A stretch of 64,000 nucleotides of DNA, taken from NCBI RefSeq assembly GCF_900110105.1, contig NZ_FOCL01000008.1, positions 186,001-250,000 on the forward strand, read 5' to 3'. The notes beneath the pieces were generated by a model, which worked only from the letters and a program-made list of their open reading frames with translations, searched no databases and was not told the origin of the DNA. Positions 25,447-33,381 of this stretch are shown here, one piece after another. Numbering within the stretch: position 1 is the first letter of the stretch; every line of letters begins with the position of its first letter. The stretch comes from Mucilaginibacter gossypiicola. Lineage in GTDB: Bacteria; Bacteroidota; Bacteroidia; Sphingobacteriales; Sphingobacteriaceae. The position numbers were made by a program, and so were the translations under genes.

Positions 25447-27021
25447 ATGGTAGAGGTAAGACCAGACGAAGTATCAGCAATTTTGCGTCAGCAGTTGGCC
25501 GGCTTCAAGTCAGAATCTGAATTAGAAGAAGTGGGTACTGTACTCCAGGTGGGTGACGGTATCGCACGCGTTTATGGATTAACTAAAGTACAGTCGGGCG
25601 AGTTGGTTGAATTTGGCACTGGATTGCAAGGCATCGTACTTAACCTTGAAGAAGATAACGTGGGTGTGGTATTGTTAGGTAAATCTGATGATATTAAAGA
25701 AGGTGATACCGTTAAACGTACCAACAGAATTGCATCAATCAACGTAGGCGAAGGCATGCTTGGCCGTGTTGTTGATACCTTAGGTGCGCCTATTGATGGT
25801 AAAGGCCCAATCACCGGCCAAACTTACGAGATGCCGCTTGAGCGTAAAGCTCCTGGTGTAATCTACCGTCAGCCGGTAACCGAGCCATTACAAACCGGTA
25901 TCAAAGCTATCGACGCGATGATCCCTATCGGCCGTGGCCAGCGTGAGTTGGTTATCGGTGACCGTCAAACCGGTAAAACAGCGGTTTGTATCGATACCAT
26001 CATTAACCAAAAAGAATTTTACGATGCAGGTAAACCTGTAATCTGTATATATGTAGCTTGCGGACAAAAAGCATCAACTGTTGCTAACATCGTTCGTACG
26101 CTTGAAGAGAACGGCGCTATGCCTTACTCTATCATAGTTGCTGCCAACGCTTCAGATTCTGCTACCATGCAGTTCTTTGCTCCGTTTGCAGGTGCAGCTA
26201 TTGGCGAGTACTTCCGTGATACAGGCCGTCCGGCTTTGATCATCTATGACGACTTGTCAAAACAAGCTGTTGCTTACCGTGAGGTTTCATTGTTGTTACG
26301 TCGTCCACCGGGCCGCGAGGCTTACCCTGGTGACGTATTTTACCTGCACAGCCGTTTATTAGAGCGTGCCGCTAAAATCAACTCAAATGATTCTATCGCA
26401 CAACAAATGAACGACCTTCCTGAGTCAATCAGGGGCATCGTTAAGGGTGGTGGTTCATTAACAGCGCTACCGATCATTGAAACACAAGCTGGTGACGTAT
26501 CTGCATACATCCCAACCAACGTAATCTCTATTACTGACGGTCAGATCTTCCTTGAGTCGAACTTGTTCAACGCAGGTGTTCGTCCGGCTATCAACGTAGG
26601 TATCTCTGTATCACGTGTAGGTGGTAACGCGCAGATCAAATCAATGAAGAAAGTTGCCGGTACTTTGAAGCTTGACCAGGCACAGTTCCGTGAGCTTGAG
26701 GCTTTCTCAAAATTCGGTTCTGACCTTGACGCTTCAACCAAAAACGTGTTGGACAAAGGTATCCGTAACGTAGAGATCCTGAAACAAGGTCAATACTCTC
26801 CGGTAACTGTTGAAAAACAAGTTGCTATTATTTACTTAGGTACTAAAAACTTAATGCGTAACGTACCGGTAAATAAAGTAAGGGAGTTCGAAACCGAATT
26901 TACCGATCAGTTAGAAGCCCGTCACCCGGAAGTTTTAGCTGCCCTTAAAGCAGGTAAATTTGACGACCAGCTTACCGGCGTACTGGAAACAGTAGCTAAA
27001 GAACTGTCAGCAAGGTATTAA
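25447..27021 (+). CDS. atpA: F1Fo ATP synthase subunit alpha
   Basis: 524 residues with the Walker A motif GDRQTGKT at 171-178, preceded by the MIPIGRGQRELVIG block, and the alpha-subunit PxSxRPA-like NVGISVSRVGG segment. Non-catalytic nucleotide-binding subunit of F1. Codon use is strongly biased towards GGT, CGT and AAC, as expected for a highly expressed gene. Confidence 0.97.
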   Translation: MVEVRPDEVSAILRQQLAGFKSESELEEVGTVLQVGDGIARVYGLTKVQSGELVEFGTGLQGIVLNLEEDNVGVVLLGKSDDIKEGDTVKRTNRIASINVGEGMLGRVVDTLGAPIDGKGPITGQTYEMPLERKAPGVIYRQPVTEPLQTGIKAIDAMIPIGRGQRELVIGDRQTGKTAVCIDTIINQKEFYDAGKPVICIYVACGQKASTVANIVRTLEENGAMPYSIIVAANASDSATMQFFAPFAGAAIGEYFRDTGRPALIIYDDLSKQAVAYREVSLLLRRPPGREAYPGDVFYLHSRLLERAAKINSNDSIAQQMNDLPESIRGIVKGGGSLTALPIIETQAGDVSAYIPTNVISITDGQIFLESNLFNAGVRPAINVGISVSRVGGNAQIKSMKKVAGTLKLDQAQFRELEAFSKFGSDLDASTKNVLDKGIRNVEILKQGQYSPVTVEKQVAIIYLGTKNLMRNVPVNKVREFETEFTDQLEARHPEVLAALKAGKFDDQLTGVLETVAKELSARY

Positions 27022-27025
27022 TTTT

Positions 27026-27124
27026 AGATTTGCGGATATGCAAATGTGCATGTTAAAGATGCACGCAATGTATATCCGCACTTAAATAAAACTGCACATT
27101 TGCACATCTGCATATCTGCACATT
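27026..27124. repeat. Inverted arms of TGCACATNTGCA-type short repeats between atpA and atpG
   Basis: Left arm 27026-27052 contains TGCGGATATGCAAATGTGCA; right arm 27091-27124 contains CTGCACATTTGCACATCTGC and CATATCTGCACATT, its inverted relative. TATATCCGCA (27071-27080) also pairs with the left arm. A further TTTGCACAT lies at 27132-27140. Confidence 0.65.
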
Positions 27125-27148
27125 AGAAAAATTTGCACATCGTAAAGA

Positions 27149-28036
27149 ATGGCTAATTTAAAAGAAGTAAGAAACAGGATCAAATCTGTATCATCAACCC
27201 AGCAGATCACCAAGGCTATGAAAATGGTTTCGGCTGCTAAGTTGAAACGTGCTACCAACGCTATTATCCAGCTGCGTCCTTACGCAAGTAAGTTGAAAGA
27301 TCTGCTGGCTAACTTATCTGCAAGTTTGGAGGATAACACTTCTCCATACCTTCAGGAGCGTGAGCCGGTACGTGTATTGGTAGTTGTAGTATCATCAAAC
27401 CGTGGTTTGGCCGGTGCTTTCAACACTAACGTTATTAAAACAGCTAACAACCTGATTGCTGAAAAATATTCAAAGCAGCTTGCTGCCGGTAATGTTTCAA
27501 TAGTTGCTATCGGAAAAAAAAGTCAGGAGTTTTATCAAAGGCGTAAATACAACGTAATTGGTAACAATAACGACCTGTACCTTGACCTTAACTTTGAAAA
27601 TACTTCAAAAATTACAGAAAGTATTATGAAGGGCTTTGTTAACGGTGATTATGACCGTGTGGAGCTTGTTTATAACCATTTCCGTAACGCGGCTGTACAA
27701 TACCTTGTTGCCGAGCAATTATTGCCTGTGCCAAAACCTGAAAAGAAGGAAGAAGTAAAGACAGCTAATGTTGATTACATCCTTGAGCCATCACAACAGG
27801 AAATTGTTGAGCAATTGATCCCTAAAAATATCAAGATCCAACTGTACCGTGCTGTATTGGATTCAAACGCATCTGAACACGGTGCACGTATGACAGCGAT
27901 GGATAAAGCAACCGAAAATGCCGGCGAACTTTTGAAATCATTAAAACTTTCATACAACCAGGCCCGTCAGGCAGCTATCACTACCGAGCTTACCGAGATC
28001 GTGAGTGGTGCGGCAGCCCTTTCAGGCGGCAACTAA
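27149..28036 (+). CDS. atpG: F1Fo ATP synthase subunit gamma
   Basis: 295 residues, normal length. The N-terminal shaft helix starts MANLKEVRNRIKSVSSTQQITKAMKMVSAAKL, the Rossmann-like middle has VVVSSNRGLAGAFN, and the C-terminal helix is EHGARMTAMDKATENAGEL...RQAAITTELTEIVSGA. It is the rotor of F1. Last ATP synthase gene here: beta and epsilon (atpD/atpC) are not in the window, as is usual in Bacteroidota. A terminator follows. Confidence 0.97.
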   Translation: MANLKEVRNRIKSVSSTQQITKAMKMVSAAKLKRATNAIIQLRPYASKLKDLLANLSASLEDNTSPYLQEREPVRVLVVVVSSNRGLAGAFNTNVIKTANNLIAEKYSKQLAAGNVSIVAIGKKSQEFYQRRKYNVIGNNNDLYLDLNFENTSKITESIMKGFVNGDYDRVELVYNHFRNAAVQYLVAEQLLPVPKPEKKEEVKTANVDYILEPSQQEIVEQLIPKNIKIQLYRAVLDSNASEHGARMTAMDKATENAGELLKSLKLSYNQARQAAITTELTEIVSGAAALSGGN

Positions 28037-28058
28037 GTTTAAAATACTTTTATATAAG

Positions 28059-28088
28059 AAAAGGCTTTCCGAAAGGAGAGCCTTTTTT
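28059..28088 (+). terminator. Terminator of the ATP synthase operon
   Basis: 12-bp stem AAAAGGCTTTCC (28059-28070) / GGAGAGCCTTTT (28075-28086), GAAA tetraloop, one G-U pair, seven-T run. Confidence 0.9.
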
Positions 28089-28161
28089 TGTTGAATTACT
28101 TTATGAACTTCGACTGGCGGAGGCTAAATTAGATAACGATTTTATTATAAAATCAAAGATT

Positions 28162-28602
28162 ATGGCAATAGGGTATTCAAGTGTGATTTTTAAATCTTAT
28201 AAATCGTCTTTCGATGATTTTTTAGATGCAGTTTCCACTGAATTTATTTTGTTTGGAGTAAATGCAACGGTTTTAACTGTAGACGACGACGGCGAAAATG
28301 TGGCTTTAGAACGAAATGATGTTATAAACATATATAGCGAACGAAGAAATGTGACTGTCATCTTTAGAAATGCCGATGAAAACGCTATTGCCTGTACGAT
28401 AAAGGATGTGGGTGGATTTATAGAGGAAAGTTATTCGATGGATCAACTATTTAGTTCTGAGGAAGAGGAGCAATTATTCCAATTTACACAAAAGCGATAC
28501 GAATCTCTTAGGGCTGCTAAAGTTGGGATTGGGTTTATATTTGATGTTGAAGGATATAGTGAGGATTATATAAAGATAGCCTATAACGCTTGGGGAAATT
28601 AA
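28162..28602 (+). CDS. Unknown cytosolic protein in the RAYT island
   Basis: 146 residues, acidic, no signal or membrane span; not recognised. It opens MAIGYSSVIFKSYKSSFDDFLDAV and has an acidic FSSEEEEQLFQF stretch. Base composition is more AT-rich than the neighbouring ATP synthase genes, suggesting separate origin. It sits between the ATP synthase terminator and the left REP arm of the RAYT element. A small immunity-type or stress protein is possible but nothing in the sequence proves it. Confidence 0.6.
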   Translation: MAIGYSSVIFKSYKSSFDDFLDAVSTEFILFGVNATVLTVDDDGENVALERNDVINIYSERRNVTVIFRNADENAIACTIKDVGGFIEESYSMDQLFSSEEEEQLFQFTQKRYESLRAAKVGIGFIFDVEGYSEDYIKIAYNAWGN

Positions 28603-28618
28603 GCTTGCAAAGCTGATA

Positions 28619-28654
28619 ACTGGTCGAAGTTTAGCGTTAGCGTAACTTCGTCCT
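28619..28654. repeat. Left 36-bp REP arm of the RAYT element
   Basis: Matches the reverse complement of 29280-29315 at 35 of 36 positions. Each arm folds by itself through CGAAGTT...AACTTCG (7-bp stem). It is followed by a second small hairpin GCAAGCA-TTC-TGCTTGC (28663-28679). A weaker relative (AACTTCGACTGGCGG) lies at 28106-28120. Confidence 0.85.
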
Positions 28655-28711
28655 GAAATGAAGCAAGCATTCTGCTTGCGAAACCAATTACCTGAATCTA
28701 TATTCGTATCA

Positions 28712-29263
28712 ATGGGCCGCAAATATACTTTTCACGAACACGATCAACTTTATTTTGTAAGCTTTGCCACGGTAAACTGGATAGACGTTTTTGTGCGGAG
28801 GATTTACTGTGATATAGTAGTCGACAGCCTTAAGTATTGTATAGAAAATAAAGGGTTGGAATTGTACGCATGGTGTATCATGTCGAGCCATGTGCATTTG
28901 ATCATCAGTACCGAAAAAGGTAACTTATCAGATATCTTACGTGATTTGAAAAGGCATACGTCCAAAACAGTTTTAAAAGCTATTGCTGAAAATATACAGG
29001 AAAGCAGGCGCGAATGGTTATTATGGATGTTCGAGCGGGCCGGGAAACGTAATATAAACAACGAACAATACCAGTTTTGGCAGCAAAATAATCATCCAAT
29101 AGAATTAGCAACCCATCAAATGTTGATACAACGATTAGATTATTTACACAATAACCCGGTTGAATCAGGAGCAGTAGATTATCCTCCAAATTACTTATAC
29201 AGCAGCGCGAAGGATTATTATTTGGATGAAAATGGACTGTTGCCTGTTATTCGTTTAAGCTGA
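28712..29263 (+). CDS. REP-associated tyrosine transposase (RAYT, Y1_Tnp family)
   Basis: About 183 residues. HUH single-strand nuclease of the IS200/IS605-related Y1 family: the metal-binding HVH is in SSHVHLI (WCIMSSHVHLIIS), and the probable nucleophilic tyrosine is in RLDYLHNNPVESG. The N-terminus MGRKYTFHEHDQLYFVSF is typical for Bacteroidota RAYTs, so I start at 28712; the upstream ATG at 28658 lies inside the REP region. RAYTs nick REP hairpins and are thought to spread or maintain REP/BIME elements. Here the gene is complete with all key residues. A hairpin TTTAAGC-TGAAA-GCTTAAA covers its stop codon. Confidence 0.92.
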   Translation: MGRKYTFHEHDQLYFVSFATVNWIDVFVRRIYCDIVVDSLKYCIENKGLELYAWCIMSSHVHLIISTEKGNLSDILRDLKRHTSKTVLKAIAENIQESRREWLLWMFERAGKRNINNEQYQFWQQNNHPIELATHQMLIQRLDYLHNNPVESGAVDYPPNYLYSSAKDYYLDENGLLPVIRLS

Positions 29264-29279
29264 AAGCTTAAATCATTTT

Positions 29280-29315
29280 AGGACGAAGTTACGCTATCGC
29301 TAAACTTCGACCAGT
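29280..29315. repeat. Right 36-bp REP arm of the RAYT element
   Basis: Inverted partner of 28619-28654 (35/36 identity). Begins AGGACGAAGTTACGC and ends TTCGACCAGT. Confidence 0.85.
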
Positions 29316-29435
29316 GACGGGACTCGGGTAATATCCTAAAGCCCGCGTGAGCGTAACTTCTATCAGGCAGAGAAGTCATTTGTAACAATACATCCGAGAT
29401 TTAATCTCATTGGCAGTTGTAAACCTCTTAGTCAA

Positions 29436-30077
29436 ATGTTTAAGAAATATTCAGTTTTAATAGGAATAGTAATTTCCTCAATTTTAATGATGATTGCAAT
29501 CTCGGTTTATCCTGGCGGATCAATGTATAATGAATATGCTACGGGCTTTGACTGGCAAAGAAATTTTATCAGCAACCTGTTTGCAACAAGGGCCTTAAAC
29601 GGTGCCGAAAATGCTTCTAAAATCTGGGCCTATGCGGGAATGTTTCTATTCCCATTGAGTTATGCATTGTTTTTCGTTAACATGTCGAAGAAATTACCCG
29701 ACAAAAATGCCGCTTATATTATAAAATATACGGGGATAGCTAATGTACTGTTTACATTTTTAACCATAACGCGCTGGCACGACTTAATGTTGATTATATC
29801 TACCAGCTTGTTTTGGACTTGTTTGTTTATCATCACAATTTTCATCCTAAAGACAAAACTTCATTTATTTAAGGTCCTCTGCGTAGTTAGCCTTTTGATT
29901 TTTTATTACAGTGTATACTTATGGGGCATAAGTGACTGGAATTTACTACCAATAACGCAAAAGATCAACTTCGCTACTTCAACATTACTGATTTTAGGGT
30001 TAGAGTATTTTACCAAAAAGGAAGATTTTGCTCATATCAAAGCCAGGAGATATAAAGAATTAGCAAAAAACAACTAA
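29436..30077 (+). CDS. DUF998-like multi-span membrane protein
   Basis: 213 residues, about six membrane spans (near 6-24, 66-84, 98-116, 120-138, 145-163, 172-190). The segment GFDWQRNFISNLFATRALNG after the first span resembles the DUF998/Frag1-like pattern of polar residues in the first periplasmic loop. No catalytic function known. Codon use is AT-rich as in the neighbouring island gene. Confidence 0.65.
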   Translation: MFKKYSVLIGIVISSILMMIAISVYPGGSMYNEYATGFDWQRNFISNLFATRALNGAENASKIWAYAGMFLFPLSYALFFVNMSKKLPDKNAAYIIKYTGIANVLFTFLTITRWHDLMLIISTSLFWTCLFIITIFILKTKLHLFKVLCVVSLLIFYYSVYLWGISDWNLLPITQKINFATSTLLILGLEYFTKKEDFAHIKARRYKELAKNN

Positions 30078-30169
30078 CACGAGTTGTTGTCGAAAAACTT
30101 GTTAATATTTTTTGCAGGCGGGCGTGGGATAAAAGATTAGCTTATGGTGTTTCAACCCGCAAGAACTTT

Positions 30170-30676
30170 TTACATCACAATAAGGTCAACGTCGGCGTTA
30201 ATTTCGTTTGTAGGGGTAACCTTATCCCAGATATGCATTTTTACATGATAACTTTGCCCCGAAGCCATTGGGCTGCCAACAGTAATTGTTCCTTGCAGTT
30301 GCGCCGCCTGTGCCGGTGCATAGCCTTCTGTGTTTTCAAATAGGTCGGCGGCGTTCAGCAAGGTTTTGCCGTTTTTATCGGTAACTAATAATGACAGGCC
30401 CGGATAGGCTTTGCCGTCCTTTAATCCGTAATGCTCAACGCCAAGCGCGGCTATAGCAATTTTTGTGTTAAGCTGTACTTTATTACTATTTATTTTCTTA
30501 CCGCCTGCGTCTAACAATATTGCATCCTGAACACCAAATCCTTTATAGCTGATTTTTAAACCGGTTATAAGATCTGTTTTAACCCCTCTGCTAAAGTTAC
30601 AACCTGCCAGTATGATACAGCATAGTATTATTAGTGCTGCTAAAAATGGAATAGGATATATTTTTGAAGTTTTCAT
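30170..30676 (-). CDS. Lipoprotein of unknown function
   Basis: 168 residues with a lipobox ILAGC (C26). The mature part reads as a beta-sandwich: LKISYKGFGVQDAILLD, KIAIAALGVEHYG, YPGLSLLVTDKNGKTLL and SYHVKMHIWDK alternate strands and turns. No named family recognised. Confidence 0.7.
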   Translation of the reverse strand: MKTSKIYPIPFLAALIILCCIILAGCNFSRGVKTDLITGLKISYKGFGVQDAILLDAGGKKINSNKVQLNTKIAIAALGVEHYGLKDGKAYPGLSLLVTDKNGKTLLNAADLFENTEGYAPAQAAQLQGTITVGSPMASGQSYHVKMHIWDKVTPTNEINADVDLIVM

Positions 30677-30792
30677 GGTTCAGGATTTCGGCTTTAAGGC
30701 GCTTTGTTTGTATTTACAAATAAACGAAAATAGCGAATAGATCTACTTATAATTTGTTCCAATTTCTTTCGATTTTGTTGCATGCGGAATTG

Positions 30793-30938
30793 TCTGAACG
30801 GGGATTTGGGAGATTGACGGGATTTCAAGGTCTGAGATATTTTTTACATTGATCAAAAATCCGGGAATCAAAATAATCCCAGAAATCCCGGTTCAGAAAA
30901 ATCAGCGAAATCAACGCAATCATAACAAAAATCAACGG
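30793..30938. repeat. Inverted arms of GGGATTT-type repeats plus AAATCAACG units
   Basis: Left arm 30793-30830 and right arm 30855-30897 are inverted copies; both outer ends read TCTGAAC followed by GGGGATTT/CGGGATTT. To the right lie AAATCAGCG, AAATCAACG and AAATCAACGG units (30900-30938). It fills most of the 321-bp gap (30677-30997), in which I see no gene. Confidence 0.65.
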
Positions 30939-30997
30939 TCAGGGTTACCTCTTGCCACTCCGCGGTATCAATGTATACCAAAGAAAATTAAACAGTT

Positions 30998-31888
30998 ATG
31001 AAAGCAAAATTATTCCTGGCGTTGCTGGCGGGCGTGTTGCTGCTGGGCGCTTGTGGCCGTAGTTCAAAGTACGAACCCTTAAGAGAAGACAGAACTTCGG
31101 CAGCCGATACTGCGGCAGTTAGTGCGGATAGTACCAAGGTTGAAATAACGCCAACCAAACTGGTAAAAACTGCCGACATGCGGTTTAAGGTTAAAAATGT
31201 TCAGCAAACAGGCGATGCTATAGCCGCGCTCACGGCACGTGATGGCGGTATGGTGATACATCACCAAATGCAGGCCGATGTAGAACGGTCGGAAGACATC
31301 CGCGTGAGTAATGACTCGGTTAAGCGTGTCTCGGCGCTCAGAACCAATGCCGATATGACGGTTAAACTTCCTTCGGAGAAGCTTGAAAGCTTCATGACTG
31401 AAGTGGCACATATGGGTATGTATGTTACGCTGCGCAAAATGGATATTGAAGACCGAACGCTTGATTACCTTTCCGAGAAATTAAAACTCAAAAACCGGCA
31501 GGATTTGGTTGATCAGCAAAAGAAAGGTAAAGTGGTTATCAAAAATCCGGTGAATGTAATGCTGCTGAAAGATGATATGGTTGATCAGCAAATTGGCAAT
31601 ATGCGCACAGATGAAGCCGTAAAATACAGCATTGTTACCCTTAGCTTTTATCAAAGCAATTTTATCAATCAGGAAATGATAGCCAATGACGATCCTGCTG
31701 CCTATCAGTTACCTTTTGTTAACCGACTGGCTATCGCTTTAAATAATGGCTGGCAACTTTTTGTTGAACTGATTTTGGGCCTGGCTAACCTGTGGGTATT
31801 TATTACTTTAGGCATAGGTTTGTGGGCAATGTACCGTTATTACAAACGTAAACACCCAGCCTGGTTTGCCGGTGGCATAAAATCATAA
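30998..31888 (+). CDS. DUF4349 family lipoprotein
   Basis: 296 residues: signal with lipobox LLGAC (about C20), periplasmic DUF4349 domain with KLVKTADMRFKVKNVQQT, MTVKLPSEKLESFM and RTLDYLSEKLKLKNRQDLV, coiled-coil central part, and one C-terminal membrane span (about 255-278) followed by a basic tail. The membrane-anchored helical hairpin is characteristic of the family; the function is unknown. 61 bp before a small membrane protein gene that has its own promoter-like box. Confidence 0.88.
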   Translation: MKAKLFLALLAGVLLLGACGRSSKYEPLREDRTSAADTAAVSADSTKVEITPTKLVKTADMRFKVKNVQQTGDAIAALTARDGGMVIHHQMQADVERSEDIRVSNDSVKRVSALRTNADMTVKLPSEKLESFMTEVAHMGMYVTLRKMDIEDRTLDYLSEKLKLKNRQDLVDQQKKGKVVIKNPVNVMLLKDDMVDQQIGNMRTDEAVKYSIVTLSFYQSNFINQEMIANDDPAAYQLPFVNRLAIALNNGWQLFVELILGLANLWVFITLGIGLWAMYRYYKRKHPAWFAGGIKS

Positions 31889-31918
31889 AAACTTTATAGC
31901 TTTTTCGGTAAACATTTC

Positions 31919-31926
31919 TATTTTTG
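31919..31926 (+). promoter_or_regulatory. -7 box TATTTTTG before the small membrane protein gene
   Basis: Full TAnnTTTG match 23 nt before the ATG at 31950; TTTA at 31893-31896 is a poor -33 candidate with 22-nt spacing. Confidence 0.45.
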
Positions 31927-31949
31927 CGCAAACATTAAAAATAGGTACC

Positions 31950-32147
31950 ATGGAATCAATGGAAAATGCTAACGCAGAAGGTCATTACAAATTATTAACT
32001 GTAGCTATTGTTATCGGTATAGTAGGCGTGTTCCTGCGTTTTGCCGGCGATGCCAATACGGGCTTCATGTTTACTTCTATATCAAATATTATTTTGATCA
32101 TTGGTATCCTGATCGCTTTGAAATGCGTTTTCGCAATTATGAAGTAA
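31950..32147 (+). CDS. Small membrane protein of unknown function
   Basis: 65 residues with two membrane spans (about 14-33 and 41-61) and a short acidic N-terminus. No family recognised. Own -7 box and own terminator (32173-32207), so it is probably expressed alone. Confidence 0.7.
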   Translation: MESMENANAEGHYKLLTVAIVIGIVGVFLRFAGDANTGFMFTSISNIILIIGILIALKCVFAIMK

Positions 32148-32172
32148 TAAACCTGTAACAGGGAAATGATAT

Positions 32173-32207
32173 AAAAAAAGCGCTTTCGAAATGAAGGCGC
32201 TTTTTTT
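32173..32207. terminator. Bidirectional terminator between the small membrane protein gene and gldB
   Basis: 15-bp stem AAAAAAAGCGCTTTC (32173-32187) / GAAGGCGCTTTTTTT (32193-32207), one G-U pair; A-run on one side and T-run on the other serve both converging genes. Confidence 0.9.
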
Positions 32208-32214
32208 GTGCTTT

Positions 32215-33252
32215 TTATTTAGGGTGATAACCCGATTCATTCAATATTTTTTGGGCATCCTTGTCGGCCATGAGCTGGGGTAGGGTAACATCAGTATGTT
32301 TGTCCATGTATTTTTTCACTATTTGCCAGCCCGTCCAAACAGCAAGCTTAGGGGCCGATTCATTCTTTTCACCAAGCCCGGGGGTAAAAGGAGCTTCTGT
32401 AAGATATTTCTGGATTTTCTGATAATCCGTTTCGTACAGCAGGTTTTGCTCTAAAAAGTATCCCCAGATCTTGCTTTCAAACTCATTGCACCATTTTAGC
32501 TGTTCGGTGGTATAACGAATCTTGGTGCTATCGGCCACATCGGGCAATACGCTGTCCATAAAATACATGATTTTGCCGTTATAGATCATTTTATTAAGGA
32601 GTGCTTTATCATTGTCATTTTCCGGGAACATATCCTCACGTGCTATGCCTTCAACCACGCGCGGCGTAATATTATCCGGAGTGAACCATTTGGAAAGATA
32701 ATGCGGGAAAGCATTGGTAAGCGAAGGGTAAAAGCGCGAATCGGCACCCAAAAAAAGATCTATCCCTACGCCAAAGTAACCATCGCCAATGGTAGTTTGC
32801 GCCTGGAAGCCCGAAATGTAAGCATACACCCTTGGCAGGTGCTTTTGCGGATAATAATATTTAATGTATTTAAATGCCTCGGTGAGGCTGGCGTTCTGCC
32901 TGTCCATATTAGGGAATGCAGCATCGGCATCATGTTTCAGGTCGTTATAGGCTTTGCCGGCAAATACCTCATGCAGGGCTTTAAAATAGGTGGTATCCCT
33001 GGTACTGCCAACCTGTAAAATTCGTTCAATAAAATCGGGGTAAAAACTGCCGTATTGTTTTTGAAGGTATGCGGCCTGCAAAGCCATAGGCTTATTGCGC
33101 ATGGCGTCAAAATCATGATCAAACCGCTCAATTTTAACATCAACGTTGATATTGCTTACGTCAATTTTTTTGTTGTGCGTACAGGCGCTTAATATCAGGC
33201 CGATGGAAAAAATTAAGTAAATTTGCTTTGCTATATACCGGGTAGGGTTCAT
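32215..33252 (-). CDS. gldB: Gliding motility lipoprotein GldB
   Basis: 345 residues with lipobox ILSAC (about C24). Family hallmarks are KIERFDHDFDAM near the N-terminus, the YGSFYPDFIERIL block, YISGFQAQTTIGDGYFGVGIDLFLG and PRVVEGIAREDMFP. GldB is required for gliding and secretion in Flavobacterium; its exact role is unresolved. Divergent from nadE, as in Flavobacterium, where gldB neighbours nadE too. No gldC is visible here. A -7 box TACTTTTG is at 33268-33275 on the minus strand. Confidence 0.92.
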   Translation of the reverse strand: MNPTRYIAKQIYLIFSIGLILSACTHNKKIDVSNINVDVKIERFDHDFDAMRNKPMALQAAYLQKQYGSFYPDFIERILQVGSTRDTTYFKALHEVFAGKAYNDLKHDADAAFPNMDRQNASLTEAFKYIKYYYPQKHLPRVYAYISGFQAQTTIGDGYFGVGIDLFLGADSRFYPSLTNAFPHYLSKWFTPDNITPRVVEGIAREDMFPENDNDKALLNKMIYNGKIMYFMDSVLPDVADSTKIRYTTEQLKWCNEFESKIWGYFLEQNLLYETDYQKIQKYLTEAPFTPGLGEKNESAPKLAVWTGWQIVKKYMDKHTDVTLPQLMADKDAQKILNESGYHPK

Positions 33253-33267
33253 CTTTATCCTTTAAGG

Positions 33268-33275
33268 CAAAAGTA
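33268..33275 (-). promoter_or_regulatory. -7 box TACTTTTG for gldB
   Basis: Full TAnnTTTG match on the minus strand, 15 nt before the gldB ATG at 33252; no TTTG at the ideal -33 place. Confidence 0.45.
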
Positions 33276-33381
33276 ATTTTATTTGCACAATGTTGCTACT
33301 ATTGTTAAGTCAATAGTAGGTAGCCCTAAGTCGAAAGTCGTATTTTTTGATTTTGGACTAAAGACTAAATATACACATACT

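Larger units (their letters stand above)
28619..29315 (+). mobile_element. RAYT transposase unit framed by inverted REPs
   Basis: 697-bp unit: 36-bp REP, RAYT gene, 36-bp inverted REP (one mismatch). REPs flanking their RAYT gene are the known layout of REP-associated tyrosine transposases. An additional degenerate REP fragment with GAGCGTAACTTC lies just outside at 29350-29361. Confidence 0.8.

Noticed and set aside
28162..30077. Toxin-antitoxin or defence system around the RAYT
   Set aside because: No nuclease, NTPase or HTH pair; the only recognised enzyme is the RAYT transposase, and the neighbours have no defence-type motifs.
33283..33381. N-terminal 33-codon extension of NadE
   Set aside because: The nitrilase domain begins at the ATG at 33382; the extension has no conserved character and covers the presumed promoter region shared with gldB.
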